Position numbers and translations under genes: made by a program
Source: Sceloporus undulatus
Taxonomy: Eukaryota; Chordata; Lepidosauria; Squamata; Phrynosomatidae
DNA: 64,000 bases
Direction of reading: 5' to 3'
NCBI RefSeq assembly: GCF_019175285.1
Contig: NC_056527.1
Location: 54,049,486-54,113,485, forward strand
In this document: positions 30,637-41,077 of the stretch, piece after piece
Numbering within the stretch: position 1 is the first letter of the stretch
Layout: each line of letters starts with the position of its first letter
The notes under the pieces: generated by a model
Database searches by the model: none
What the model saw: the letters and a program-made list of their open reading frames with translations, nothing else
What the model was told of the DNA's origin: nothing

Positions 30637-31000
30637 CACTCGTCCCTCCACATTTGCAGCTTTGACTTTTGCGGATTTGATTATTAACAGATTTTATTAT
30701 GTTCTCTCTAGGAATATCTAGGTCCTCCAGTGCAACTCTATGGTCAACTTTAACTAAATGCTGCACTGAAAGACCTAGAGATTCCTGGAGAGAACACTCC
30801 ACTAGGCCTTTGAAGCCCCTCCTGTGCAAGTCTATGATCAGTGTCTGGCAGATGTTGACCAAAGAGTTGCACTGCAGGACCAAGAGATTCCTAGAGAGGT
30901 GTTCTCTCAGGTAAAATCATAGTGTTTTTGTTATTTGCAGTTTTCTCACATTCACAGGGGTTTTGTGCCCCTTACCCCAGTGAACGTGGAGGAACAAGTG
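30637..31000 (+). mobile_element. Tigger-like foldback MITE (CCCTCCACATT family)
   Basis: CACTCGTCCCTCCACATTTG at the left and GAACGTGGAGGAACAAGTG at the right, with TA flanks on both sides. The interior holds ctaggtcctccagtgcaact and its partial inverse. Confidence 0.8.
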
Positions 31001-31534
31001 TATTTGAAATCTATTTGAAAACTGTCTAGTGAACATTGAGCATTGATATATTTAAACCCTGACTTCTTCTGAGGCAAAGTTGTATCACATGCCTCAGGGT
31101 GTCAGCAGGAACACAACATGGAAAGGCCACCCTACCACCATCCACCTCCTTCCTCCAGAGTTACTAAGGCCATAATTGCTGACAAGGAAAGTTCCTGACA
31201 AATATAAGCTCTCAATCTTGCAGAGGAGTGGAACATATAGCTTTCTAAAAGTTAGACTCTTACATCTCATCACACCTTAGCAGCTAATTAAAGTTAAAGA
31301 TGCTAGGAGCAGAGTCTGGGAAAACTCCCAGACTCTTACAGACAGGAAGGTCTATGAATGATAACCCACTTGCAATGTGCTAGGTTGGGAGTGATGCTTT
31401 GTGTTTTACTTATTTCCATTAATAGTAAACTTTATGTCCATTAATAGTAAACCTTTAGATGTCATTTATACTTCACTTTTTGGTCACTAGAGGAGACTAA
31501 GTCTTTGTAAGCTGAACGTGTATATACAGCCAAG

Positions 31535-31731
31535 GGTGCATGTACACTGGAGTAATAATGCAGTTTGAGACCACTTTAACTCCCATGGCTCTATCCAACA
31601 GAATCCTGGGATTAGTACGGTAGTTTGGTAAGGCATCAGCATTCTTTGGCAAAGTGTCAAATCCATAGGCTGGAGCTGCAGAACTTAAAGTGATGTCAAA
31701 CTGCATTATTTCTACAGTGTAGTGCACCCCA
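31535..31731. mobile_element. Palindromic hAT-like MITE, diverged copy
   Basis: gcatgtacactggagtaata at the left, and actgcattatttctacagtg at the right. Same family as 27709-27932. Confidence 0.6.
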
Positions 31732-32042
31732 AGTTTACTTGGAGATTGTAGGAACTCTGTACCAAAAAGTAATATCTATAATGTGGCTGGGAGCTATAAT
31801 CCATCTTTAAAGGCCACAGGTTTGTAATAATTGGGCTATAATCCAGCTGCTTCCACAAGCAGGCAAGAGATGCCAGTAAGCTTGGGAACTACTGGCTATG
31901 TTTCATGGTATGTCAGGATGCATTAGACCATAACTGTGGTAACCACAAACCCTCCGTAATGCCTTGTCCTTATGAACTTGGGAGACGGAGCACAATCAAA
32001 GGCTCTCAGTAAAGGAGTCTCAAAATTGAACTATTTCATATT

Positions 32043-32302
32043 GATCCAAAGCACACTGCAGAAATAATCCAGTTTGAGACTGCCCTGGCTCAATACTGTG
32101 GAATTCCGGGAACTGTAATTTTGCAAGACATTTAGCTGTCTTTGTCAGAGAGCTCTGTTGCCACAATAAACTACAACTCTCAGAATTTAAATGCCACGGC
32201 TGTGCTGGCCAAATGACCGTAATAAAGTTATTATTATTATATTAAATGCCAGGGCAATTAAAGCGGTCTCAAACTGGATTATTTCTGCAGTGTGTTTTGG
32301 AC
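32043..32302. mobile_element. Palindromic hAT-like MITE with small insertion
   Basis: Terminal gatccaaagcacactgcaga and ctgcagtgtgttttggacca are inverted. About 65 bp of unrelated sequence with a (tta)n run (about 32200-32265) interrupts the right arm. Confidence 0.65.
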
Positions 32303-32825
32303 CACTGACTCATATTCCAATTAGCTCTGAGTCCAAAATGCAGTTGATCCAAGAGAGGTACCTGTAAAAATCCAAGCTCTCTCGCCTGACCCCTTCCTCA
32401 AGTCTTAAATTCAATCCATTGCTAACTGACACTCTTAAAAGTTTTAATATCTTTGAAAGTCAATATATGTAGTAAAATTATGCTTTTCGTCATGGCTGTC
32501 TTTGAAACTGGATACCCAGAAACACAAATATAATCAACTGCCAAACTAAAATCTAAGAAGATAAAAGAAATATGTGCAAGCTGTCCTAATTTTCAATATA
32601 TTCCAAGAAGAAACACATTTTTTGTGTACAGTTCTGCATGTATTTACACAGAAATATCAAGTACCACTAATCTTAGTGATGCTCACTCCTAAGCAAGGCC
32701 CCCAAATTTACCTTTTTATGAGTGTTTTTAGCTTTTATTTGGTCATGTCCAACGTTGTTCTTGAACGTCCTCCATTTTGCGGTGCTTTCTCCTCTCCTGC
32801 GGTGAAGACACATTTGGTCACATAA

Positions 32826-32906
32826 CAAACTACAAATCCCAGGGTCCCATAAAATGTAGCCATGGCAGCTAAAGTGGTGTGAAAGTGGGATTATTTCTCA
32901 GTAGAG
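32826..32906. mobile_element. Palindromic hAT-like MITE, half copy
   Basis: Only one arm is present: actacaaatcccagggtccc, ggcagctaaagtggtgtgaa and ggattatttctcag. Confidence 0.5.
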
Positions 32907-33096
32907 GAGGTCTGGCTCCCAGTAGTAAAATACTAGAAAGGAAAAGAGAATGATTTTATATTATAGACTATTACCATTACAAAATGCAGAAACACAAGAC
33001 TGTCAATGTGAGAGTAATACGATTTTTAAGGCTATTTTACCTTATTCATGTGACTACAGGGACCTTTAGATATTGTTACTGGGATTGGAACGAAGG

Positions 33097-33813
33097 CCCC
33101 AAAACACACTGCAGAAATAATCCAGTTTGATCCCACTTTAGCTGCCTTGGCTCAGTGCTAAGGAATCCTGGGAACTGTAGTTTTGTGAGACACTTAGCCT
33201 TCTGGCAGAGAGAGCTCTGGTGTCACAACAAACTACACTTCCCAGGATTCCTTAGCCCAGAACCAAGGCAGTTAAAGATATGATCCAGCTTGAGGCTCAG
33301 TGCTAGGGAATCCTGGATATTGTAGTTTGTTGTGGCCCCAGAGCTCTCTAACAGAGAAAGCTAAATGCCTCACAGAACTACAGTTCCCAGGATTCCCTAG
33401 TATTGAGCCAGGGCAGTGAGTTTTAGAGCTAAAACTCTCTTATAATGAGAATAATCTCTCTAAAGCCTTCTCTAAACTGCAGAAATAATCCAGTCTGCTT
33501 TAACTGCCCTGGCTCTGTGCTGGGGAATCCTGGGAATTGTAGTTTTGTGAGACACTTAGCCTTCTGTCAGAGAGAGCCCTGGTGTCACAATAAACTACAC
33601 TTCCTAGGATTCCTTAGCCTAGAACCAAGGCAGTTAAAGATATGATCCAGCTTGAGGCTGAGTGCTGGGGAATCCTGGGAATTGTAGTTTATTGTGGCAC
33701 CAGAGCTAAAGCTAAATGCCTCCCAGAACTACAGTTCCTAGGATTCCCTAGTACTGAGCCGGGGTAGTTAAAGCGCTCTCAAAGCGGATTATTCCTGCAG
33801 TGTGTGTTTTGGA
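33097..33813. repeat. Tandemly duplicated palindromic MITE array beside promoter
   Basis: Two long units, about 33101-33420 and 33477-33813, each hold two inverted arms of the ACACTGCAG family. They share the unusual linker ggcagttaaagatatgatcc followed by agcttgaggct. The outer ends gccccaaaacacactgcaga and gcagtgtgtgttttggacc are inverted. The right edge lies 19 bp from the proposed ASTE1 exon 1 donor. Confidence 0.75.
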
Positions 33814-33831
33814 CCTGAAGCCCCAACGTAC

Positions 33832-33910
33832 CTCTATGGGTCCAGAGAGAAAGCAGAAGGATCAGTCAAGTGTCTCCCTTAGAGTTCAGAGAGTGAGGAT
33901 GACGTCACGC
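33832..33910 (-). other. ASTE1: Probable ASTE1 non-coding exon 1
   Basis: On the minus strand, CATAGAG|gtacgt forms a good splice donor with the exon ending at 33832. The coding exon begins with an acceptor and only 18 nt of UTR, so an upstream non-coding exon is required. The transcription start is not visible; the right coordinate is a guess inside the promoter. Confidence 0.6.
33900..33907. promoter_or_regulatory. CRE/ATF site TGACGTCA
   Basis: A perfect 8-bp palindromic cAMP-response element within the proposed divergent promoter, next to other CpGs. Such sites are common near the start of CREB/ATF-bound housekeeping promoters. Confidence 0.6.
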
Positions 33911-34059
33911 GGGGACCACCCTCCAAGCTCCTCCCCCGCGTCCCTAGTGCGGAAATGTGTGCGTTCCCGTCATGCAGTGCGGCGTCTCCTAGCAACAGGA
34001 GATAAACACAAGAGGGGCGGGGGAGCAGAGCAGAGGGACTATAAAGGGACTGTAAAAGG

Positions 34060-34106
34060 GCTTCTGGGCCTCTGCTTTGGGACAGATCCCTCTTCTTATG
34101 CTCAAG
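34060..34106 (+). other. NEK11: Probable NEK11 non-coding exon 1 (3' end)
   Basis: TGCTCAAG|gtaaaa makes a plausible donor at 34106/34107 just right of the promoter elements on the + strand. The NEK11 start codon lies 7 kb away behind an acceptor, so a non-coding first exon is expected. The left limit is arbitrary. Confidence 0.5.
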
Positions 34107-34536
34107 GTAAAAGGAGCACATGTCTCTCCCACATTTCTTTATGTCTCCTCCATGCTCCTCAGGGGGCTGCTCTTTAGAGGTGCATGTTCTTCTGTTATAG
34201 ATTATAGGTAGATTATTGGTTATTGATTATTCTGAATTTTAAGCACTGTCCCACAGTTGTGTGCCTTAAAGTTGTTTCTGACTTAATGGTCAGAGCCTAA
34301 GGTGCATCTGTCAGGGGCTTTTGTTGGCTAATATTACTATTATATTTAAAGTATATGTAAATTTACACAGTGCTGTACATACCATCAGTTAAAACAGATA
34401 GAAATAAATCCTGCCTACGGTGTACGTTCTATCAAAATAATTAAAGATCATGCATATTGGTACATGTTGATGTTCAAGAAAACAAGGCAGACAACAAATT
34501 AAAGTGACATTAGAGAACAGTCGTGTAATGCATTTG

Positions 34537-34682
34537 GCAAGATTTGTTCAGAGGAGGGTTCCCCTGAGGCTGAGAGAGTGTGACTTCTTGCCCAAGAGTG
34601 GGTTTTTATTCTCGAGTGGTAAGCCAACTGTGAACTCCAGCCTTCGTCCAAAACTCAAACCACTGCTAAACCATGCTGGCTC
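34537..34682 (-). repeat. SINE fragment 1 of cluster
   Basis: Minus-strand SINE body: gaggctgagagagtgtgact, cttgcccaagagtgggtt, and an end like the tRNA part (aaaccactgctaaaccatgc). Confidence 0.6.
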
Positions 34683-34777
34683 TGTTAGTCTCAGAGAGTT
34701 TGCCATGGCCTTCTCTGAGGCTGAGAGAGAGAGTGACCTGCCCAAGATCACCCAAAGGGTTTCCATGGCCAAGCCAG
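34683..34777 (-). repeat. SINE fragment 2 of cluster
   Basis: Repeats the central SINE block (ctgaggctgagagagagagt; gacctgcccaagatcaccca; gggtttccatggccaagcca) directly after fragment 1. Confidence 0.55.
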
Positions 34778-34973
34778 GACTTATGACAACCCTATCATGG
34801 GGTTTTCTTGGCAAGATTTCTTCAGAGGGGGTTTGCCATGGCCTTCCCCTGAGGCTGAGAGAGTGTGACTTGCCCAAAGGTCGCCCACTGGGTTTCCATG
34901 GCTCAACAGGGATTTGAACCCTGGCCTCCAGAGTCCTAGTCCAATGCTCAAACCACTATTGCACACTGGCTCC
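34778..34973 (-). repeat. SINE copy 3 of cluster, near full length
   Basis: Minus-strand copy with ccctatcatggggttttctt, ggatttgaaccctggcctcc (B-box complement) and an end at cacactggctcc. Confidence 0.75.
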
Positions 34974-35038
34974 AACTAACTGATATGAATGTGAGTAGAG
35001 ACGGTATCAGTTACATATTATATCATGATGATAATGTA

Positions 35039-35378
35039 CTCATCTCTCCATATTTGCGGATTTGATTATTCACAGATTTGACTAATATGTTCTCTCTAGG
35101 AATCTAGGTCCTCCAGTGCAACTCTATGATCAACTTAAACCAAAAGTAGCACTGAAAGACCTAGAGATTCCTAGAGAGAATAGGCATTTGTAGCTCCTCC
35201 AGCGCAGTCCTATGGTCAGTGTATGTTGGACATTGACCACAGAGTTGCACTGGAGGACCTAGAAATTACTAGAGAGGTGTCCTCTCAGGAAAAAAAATGG
35301 TGCTTTTGTCATTTGCGGTTTTTCCACATTCACTGGGGTCCTGTGCCCCTAACCCTAGTGAATATGGAGGGATGAGTG
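35039..35378 (+). mobile_element. Tigger-like foldback MITE (CCCTCCACATT family)
   Basis: CTCATCTCTCCATATTTGCG at the left and GAATATGGAGGGATGAGTG at the right, with TA flanks. Close relative of 30637-31000. Confidence 0.8.
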
Positions 35379-35976
35379 TATATCACAATGAATGTGAATA
35401 TACTGTCTCTACTTACATTCATGTCAGTCCAAGCCACCTTCAAAGCTACCTGGCAGAGTATGTGAGGTGTAGGTGCATGAGACTGCATCCAGATCCACTG
35501 GGGACCGCATCCAGCCTCTATGGTCTCCACATTGCCAAATGAGTCCTATGCCATCCAATTGTTTTAACTTAAATTATGCTCCTCACCAGAAACGTGATCC
35601 ATAAAAGAAACAGGAGACATTGTTGGAAAACTTATGCAGTGCATTCTCCTTTCCCTCCTTAGATAGGCAGGGACTTCCCTCTATCTATCTCATTCTATGT
35701 AAACATGTAAATAATAATAAATAATGAAAGCTTTATTTATATCCCACTTCTCTGTTAACAAAGACAACCGAAGCGGCTTACAATTTAAAGTTCCAACAGT
35801 GCACTCTATACATAACTCAGCCTTCCCTTCCCCCCCTTAAAATGACAATTAAACATGTGACAATTAAAATAATCTATTAAACAATCCATAAAATAATCCA
35901 ATAATGGATTTCTGGGAGTGACTTTGGTCACTCACCCTTGGAGGTTGTTTAACAGAATCTCTCTCAAGATCCTGAA

Positions 35977-36111
35977 CCAGTGGTCCCCATACTGTGCCCT
36001 TTAAGAGATTTTGGACTTCAGTCCCAGAAGCTTCACCCATGTTGGCCATTAGTCTGGGATTCTGGGAGTTGAAGCACAAAATTCCTTAAAGGGCAAGGTT
36101 TGGAGACCACT
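35977..36111 (+). mobile_element. Short hAT-like MITE
   Basis: CAGTGGTCCCCATACTGTGC at the left and AAGGTTTGGAGACCACTG at the right are inverted repeats. No clear 8-bp TSD. Confidence 0.6.
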
Positions 36112-36939
36112 GTAACAGTCTCTTCTTGCTATATTAAAGGTGGTGATCTTTCATCTCTATACCCAAACCATTACCAGTTAGCATAGGATTTAGTTTATTA
36201 CGTATGTATTTATTGAAGTCATCATTATTTGTTTTTCAGCTACAAACTACATGTTTGTCATTTTATGGAGTATGTCTTTATTCTTTAGGAAGGCAGATTT
36301 AGAATCAGTAGTCTGACTCGCACTCTTGCTGTCCTGCTAATAAAAGCTGAACTCTAACAAAAGTTTAACTTTTATACTTGCATATGTTTATTTCTCCTTA
36401 AAAAGGTTAATGCCCTGGTAAACTCAAAATTGCACCCTACAGCTGAGGGTTGGGTTTGGGATGGGAGTCACTTTGTAGCACCACAACTATGGTGGTTATA
36501 CATTCATAACTCTCCAATGGGATTCCAATCAATATTTACATGTTGTTGTTGTCTGCCTTCAAGTCAGGTAACTTATGAGCATGACCAAGAGGCATGCATT
36601 GACATTCCTAGCAGTGCTTTGGGCTTTGATTTGGGGACATCCTCCATATATATATATATATATTCCTGGATGGTCCTCCATTTTTTGGGGCGGGACGACT
36701 GGTTCTCCCAGCCCTCCCTTCCCCCTTCTCCTTCCTTCCTTGTGTCACTGATGACCATAGATGATTGACATGCATTTTGAAGCAGTGCAAATTAGTGGAA
36801 ATGACAGTCACGCCAAAAAAAGGAGCGATTACAAGAAAGTAATGAAGATGTCTGCTTTCATAGTGGGAACTATGGACCAATTGGAACCGATTCAATGATG
36901 CGGAGCGAAGGCGAATTGCAAACCGGTATAAATTTAGGT

Positions 36940-37105
36940 GGGAATGAGCTCCCAATGGGTGACTTTGAGCAACTGTTACTCTTTCAGCCTCAGAGGAAGC
37001 CAAAGGCAAAAACCCTTCTGAACATATATTGCTTAGAAAACCCCATGATAGGGTTACCATAGGGGCACCATGAATCAGAAATTACTTGAAGGCACAATGT
37101 AACAC
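36940..37105 (+). repeat. SINE, 5'-truncated
   Basis: Has gggtgactttgagcaactgt, cctcagaggaagccaaaggc and the tail gaatcagaaattacttgaag. The tRNA-like head is missing. Confidence 0.65.
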
Positions 37106-37762
37106 TGATTTTGATGATTATTGGTTACTACTGTATCTGTGCTGTTTTAGAATGCCAATTTTGTGACAGTTTTGTCAGAAGCTGGACAGTGATGGACAGA
37201 ATACATTCTTGCGTAAAATTGACAAGCCTGTAATAATGATAAAGGTATGCAGATAAAAATAATGACAATCCGTTCACAATCAATGTTGAATACTTGCTTA
37301 CTGCACAAACACACATAGATCGGCCTCAATCCACGTGTCTATAATACTAAATGTATCAGTACTGAGCAATGAAAGCATTTCACAATCCTTACAGTAATCA
37401 CATAATAGTATTGTCTGTATTTTAGATACTAGTAGATACACAAAACTCCTTTTTTACATAGAAAAAAATTATAACAAGGAGATTGAAAGAGATTAGCAAT
37501 TTTTATTTTATTGCACAGGCTTGCTTTTTGCTTGGCTTCATAAGACAAGCTGAGAATTATAAAGACAAGAGTTATAATAGCTGGTGGGCTCAGCATAGTA
37601 CTTGTATTTTACAATTGTTTTAGTTACCCTCTTCTCTTGTAAGAGTCATGGAATTAGAAAGATGTTCATATTCTATCTCATTAATGTGCTTTCTTTTGGA
37701 AGCCAAGATTACAGTTCATTTGTTCTGTTGTTAAAATCACTTTCAGCAATATGGGGTTTGGC

Positions 37763-39146
37763 TAGGGTTGCCATAAGTCTGGACCTCCAAACCGGGACAA
37801 ATGTAGGACAACTGTAGGATGAAATTTTCAAATGGAGGACACTTTTTAAAAAATGGAGGACACACGAAAAAATTTGATGGTTTAAAAAAATGTTAATATA
37901 AATACATGTTTCTTAGGCATGATCAAAATGGAGGACATTTGGGCATTATTCCTAGACAGATGACAGAAATGGACTTCACCTTTCTGGCCACCCCCTCCCC
38001 CATTCCAAACAGCACAATTGGGCATTGAACATGGCTTTACTTAACATGGCAATCTCTTGCATATTTCAGAGGCTTATTCCATAACCAAACTCTTTGGGTT
38101 TCACACTGAATATGTCAAGGTGATTTAACAAGAAGTGGGTTTGCCCTTGGATTCAACTGTACTTCTCAGAAGTGTGTACTTGGTCAAGGGACTTTGGTTT
38201 TTTTCCACTGCGCATGAATTTGTAAAAATGAGAGTAACTTACATTGGTTGTGCCTCAGAAGCTGGCTCATTTCATCATCATCACTATCCTCTTCCTCCTC
38301 CTCCTCTTCTTCCTCCTTGTCCTTTCTCCATCCTTCCTTCCTCCCCCTTCCTCCTTCCTTCCTCCCCCTTCCGTCCTCCCTCCTCCTCCTCCCTTCCTTC
38401 TTCCCTCCTTCTTCCCTTCCTTCTTCCCTCCCTCCTTCCTCCCTTCCTCCCCTTTCCTCCTTCTTTCCTCCCTCCTTCCTCCTCCTCCCTTCCTTCTTCC
38501 CTCCTTCCTCCTCCTCTGCCTCCCAGCCCAGGCCCAAGTGGAGGAGGAGGTGGGTGGCTGCCTTGGCGCGCTCCCCCCCGCCCACGCGCCAAGGCAGGAG
38601 GCAGGCAGCCAGCCACCTCCGCCTCAGCCTCCTCCTCCTCCTCTGCCTCCGCCTCCCAGGCCCAAGGAAGTGCCCAGCGCGGAGGCGCGCCAGGCGGAGG
38701 AGGCGGTGGGTGGCTGCCTGCCAGTGGCTGCTGCCTTGGTGCACGCGCATGCGCAGGGAGCACCAAGCCAGGCAGGCACCTCTGCCTCCTCCTCCGCTTG
38801 GGCCTGGGCTGGGAGGCAGAGGAGGAGGAGGAAGGAAGGAGGAAGGAGGGAGAAAGGAAGGGAGGCTTGGAACGGAGGAGGAGGAGAAGGAGGTGCGCCT
38901 CCTGCGCACACCCGCGCCCCCTCCCCACCTCCCCTCCACCCTCCCCCCCAAGCACTGCCTCCTCCTTTGCTTCCAAACGGAGGAGGAGGAGGAGGTGGGT
39001 GGCGCAGCCACGCGGGGAGGCAGGGGAAGGTGGGTTGGCGCCGCGTGGGCCCCAAGCCGGGGGCAGGGGGCCAAACCGGACCGTGACCGTGACGGCCCCC
39101 CCAAAAGCGGGTTTGTCACGGGGGCCACCGGGTTATGGCATCCCTA
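37763..39146 (+). mobile_element. 1.38-kb hAT-like element with GC-rich palindromic core
   Basis: The ends TAGGGTTGCCATAA and TTATGGCATCCCTA are inverted repeats. The 8-bp flanks ggtttggc (37755-37762) and gttttggc (39147-39154) match at 7 of 8, as for a hAT target duplication. From 37790 to about 37950 it shares a module with the element at 6424. The centre is a pyrimidine tract (38281-38520), then a GC-rich part and a purine tract (38815-38900). Arms at 38507-38538 and 38797-38830 are reverse complements. No transposase is encoded; the long frames here are low complexity. Confidence 0.85.
38281..38900. repeat. Polypyrimidine/polypurine inverted structure
   Basis: About 240 bp of almost pure C/T (cct, ccttc units) is followed by GC-rich sequence and an A/G-rich tract on the same strand. 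The two tracts are roughly reverse complements, so a large hairpin is possible. Confidence 0.8.
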
Positions 39147-39540
39147 GTTTTGGCTGCACTTCATTAGGAAGTCACGCTGCTGCCAAGTACAAATCCTTGG
39201 CACAGAATGTGTCAGTACCTCAGCAGCTGGGTGTCAGAACACTGTCTCTCACACACGGTATTATTGTCACAAATCACAGATTCATAGGCCTCATTGAAGC
39301 TCGGGAACAGTTTGATGAAGAAAGCACAACTGTTTAAGCACAGACATTCTGAACCTTTAAAATGAGAGTGGTTTGTTTAACAAACAACACAATTTTACAA
39401 TCATTTCTTCTATAATTGTTACATAACAACAACATAGCACCACCAAAATAGCTAAAACTCTCAAGTGTGGTTGTTGACCACCCCAGAGTGGTAGAGCAGA
39501 CCTGTATAAAAAATGCCTAAGTGTCTTATTAGGGTGAATT

Positions 39541-39882
39541 TCATAGAATCATAGAGTTGGAAGAGACCACAAGTCATCTAGTCCAACCCCCTGCCATGCA
39601 GGAAATCAAAGCATCCCCAACAGATAGCCATCCAGCCTCTGCTTAAAGACCTCCAAAGAAGGAGACTCCACTACACTCTGAGGGAGTGTGTTCCACTGTC
39701 AAACTGCCCTTAACGTCAAGAGGTTCCTCCTAATGTTGAGGTGGAATCTCTTTTCATGGAGCTTACATCCATTACTCTGGGTCCTGTTCTCTGGAGCAGC
39801 AGAGTTGCTCCCTCCTCAATATGACATCCCTTCAAATATTTAAACAGGGCTATCATATCACCTCTTATTTTCTATAGTTAAA
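39541..39882 (-). mobile_element. CR1 LINE 3' end
   Basis: On the + strand it opens catagaatcatagagttgga, the reverse complement of the classic CR1 tail, followed by ctagtccaaccccctgccat and ttcaaatatttaaacagggc. 5'-truncated, as usual. Confidence 0.92.
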
Positions 39883-40058
39883 TTATTAATGCTGTTTGTT
39901 AAATGTTAAATATTTATACAATCCAACAAAATATGTCAGGAAATTTATGATCAATGAATTCAGGGTTTTTTACACAGATTTAGCTAAGCCCGGGATTGCA
40001 GCCAGAGAGGGAATCTGTCTCACACAGATGTTAGTGAAACAAAGCTGCTGAGGAGCTA

Positions 40059-40402
40059 CAGGTTGAGTCTCCCTTATCCAAAATATTTGGGATTAGCACT
40101 GTTTGAGATTTTTTATTTTTTTATTGGCAATACATGTATTTGCATATACATACATAATGAGATATCTTGGAGATGGGACCCAAGTCTAAACACAACATTC
40201 ATTTACCATATGTTTTATATATACACATAGCCTGAACATATTTTTATACACAATATTTGCAGTAATTAAGTGCATGAAACAAAGTTTGTGTACACTGAAC
40301 CATCAGAAAGCAAAGGTGTAACTATCAGTCACCCATGAAAAAAAGATTTGGATTTTGGAATATTTTGGATTTTGGAATGCCAGTTAAGGGAAACTCATCC
40401 TG
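40059..40402 (+). mobile_element. Tigger-like MITE (GGTTGAGTCTCCC family), full length
   Basis: It starts CAGGTTGAGTCTCCCTTATCC and ends AAGGGAAACTCATCCTG, with TA on both sides. The interior has gagatgggacccaagtctaa and gaaacaaagtttgtgtacac. Confidence 0.85.
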
Positions 40403-40480
40403 TACTATTTGTGTACCATTTTTGGGATTTTTCATTTGAGTCATCTACTCAGATTTTGTATTTGTATATGTAAGAATCAA

Positions 40481-40890
40481 CAGGTTGGGTCTCCCTTATC
40501 CAAAATTCTTGAGAACAGAACGTTTGAGATTTCAGATTTTTTAGGGGATTTTGGAATATTTGTACACACATATACACAGTGATACTTTGGAGATGGGACC
40601 CAAATCTAAATAGGAAATTTATTTATGTTTCATATACAGTCGCTTCTCCTAACTCACAGACCTGAGATCCATGCCCTTGAATATATACGGAGGGGCAATC
40701 CCTGCACTTGGCACACTCACCCAGCCTGTGCTCGTCTGGGCTGCGCACACTGGGGCACACCCCATTCAAGCCTGTGGGGCTTGAATAAGCATGAGCGTCC
40801 GTTTTCGCGGAGAGGTTCCGGAACGGATCCCTCGCGAAAGCGGAGGGCCAGCTGTATACCTTATACACATAGCCTGAAGGTAATTCTGCC
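40481..40890 (+). mobile_element. Tigger-like MITE (GGTTGAGTCTCCC family), split by a second MITE
   Basis: The first part is 40481-40636 (CAGGTTGGGTCTCCC, then gatgggacccaaatctaa). The family sequence resumes at 40857 with taccttatacacatagcctg and stops near 40890. The gap is filled by the element at 40637-40854. Confidence 0.85.
40637..40854 (+). mobile_element. Tigger/pogo-like MITE inserted in another MITE
   Basis: CAGTCGCTTCTCC at the left and AAAGCGGAGGGCCAGCTG at the right, with TA flanks at 40635-40636 and 40855-40856. Shares GGAACGGATCCCTCGCG with the elements at 2092 and 5417. Confidence 0.85.
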
Positions 40891-41077
40891 CACTATGGCC
40901 TCACAGCAGAGTTCAGTTTAAAACAATATTGCAGTAAATAAATTCACAACAGAATTAAAGAAACAAATTACAATTATGCTTTTTCCCTCACTTACAGACG
41001 TTTTGAATGTTGCTTCACAACAAAGGATTATTTAATTCTGCAGATTCAATACTGAGATAATTTTGATCTATGAAGCA

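Larger units (their letters stand above)
30366..33831 (-). other. ASTE1: ASTE1 intron 1 (5' UTR intron), repeat-rich
   Basis: Contains a 35-bp copy of ASTE1 coding sequence (30516-30550), a Tigger-like MITE and at least five copies or fragments of the palindromic ACACTGCAG family. Confidence 0.65.
33850..34106. promoter_or_regulatory. Divergent ASTE1/NEK11 promoter, CpG-containing
   Basis: A GC-rich, CpG-containing segment between two outward-facing splice donors (33832 on minus, 34106 on plus). It holds a perfect CRE TGACGTCA (33900-33907), an RFX X-box-like GTCTCCTAGCAAC (33984-33996) and a GC box GGGGCGGGG (34014-34022). In mammals ASTE1 and NEK11 are head to head, which supports a shared promoter. 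Function here is inference. Confidence 0.75.
34107..40997 (+). other. NEK11: NEK11 intron 1, repeat-rich
   Basis: Holds a SINE cluster, Tigger-like MITEs, hAT-like elements (including one of 1.4 kb), a CR1 3' end and nested MITEs. An L2-tail-like stretch lies at about 35722-35880. No other exon is recognised. Confidence 0.65.

Noticed and set aside
33800-34177. 125-codon frame over the promoter
   Set aside because: No protein similarity; GC-rich promoter sequence is open by chance, and splice donors within it fit non-coding first exons better.
38135-39337. Long open frames (200-400 codons) on both strands
   Set aside because: They are strings of S, P, R, G and E from polypyrimidine/polypurine sequence inside a hAT-like element, overlap in most frames and match no family I know.
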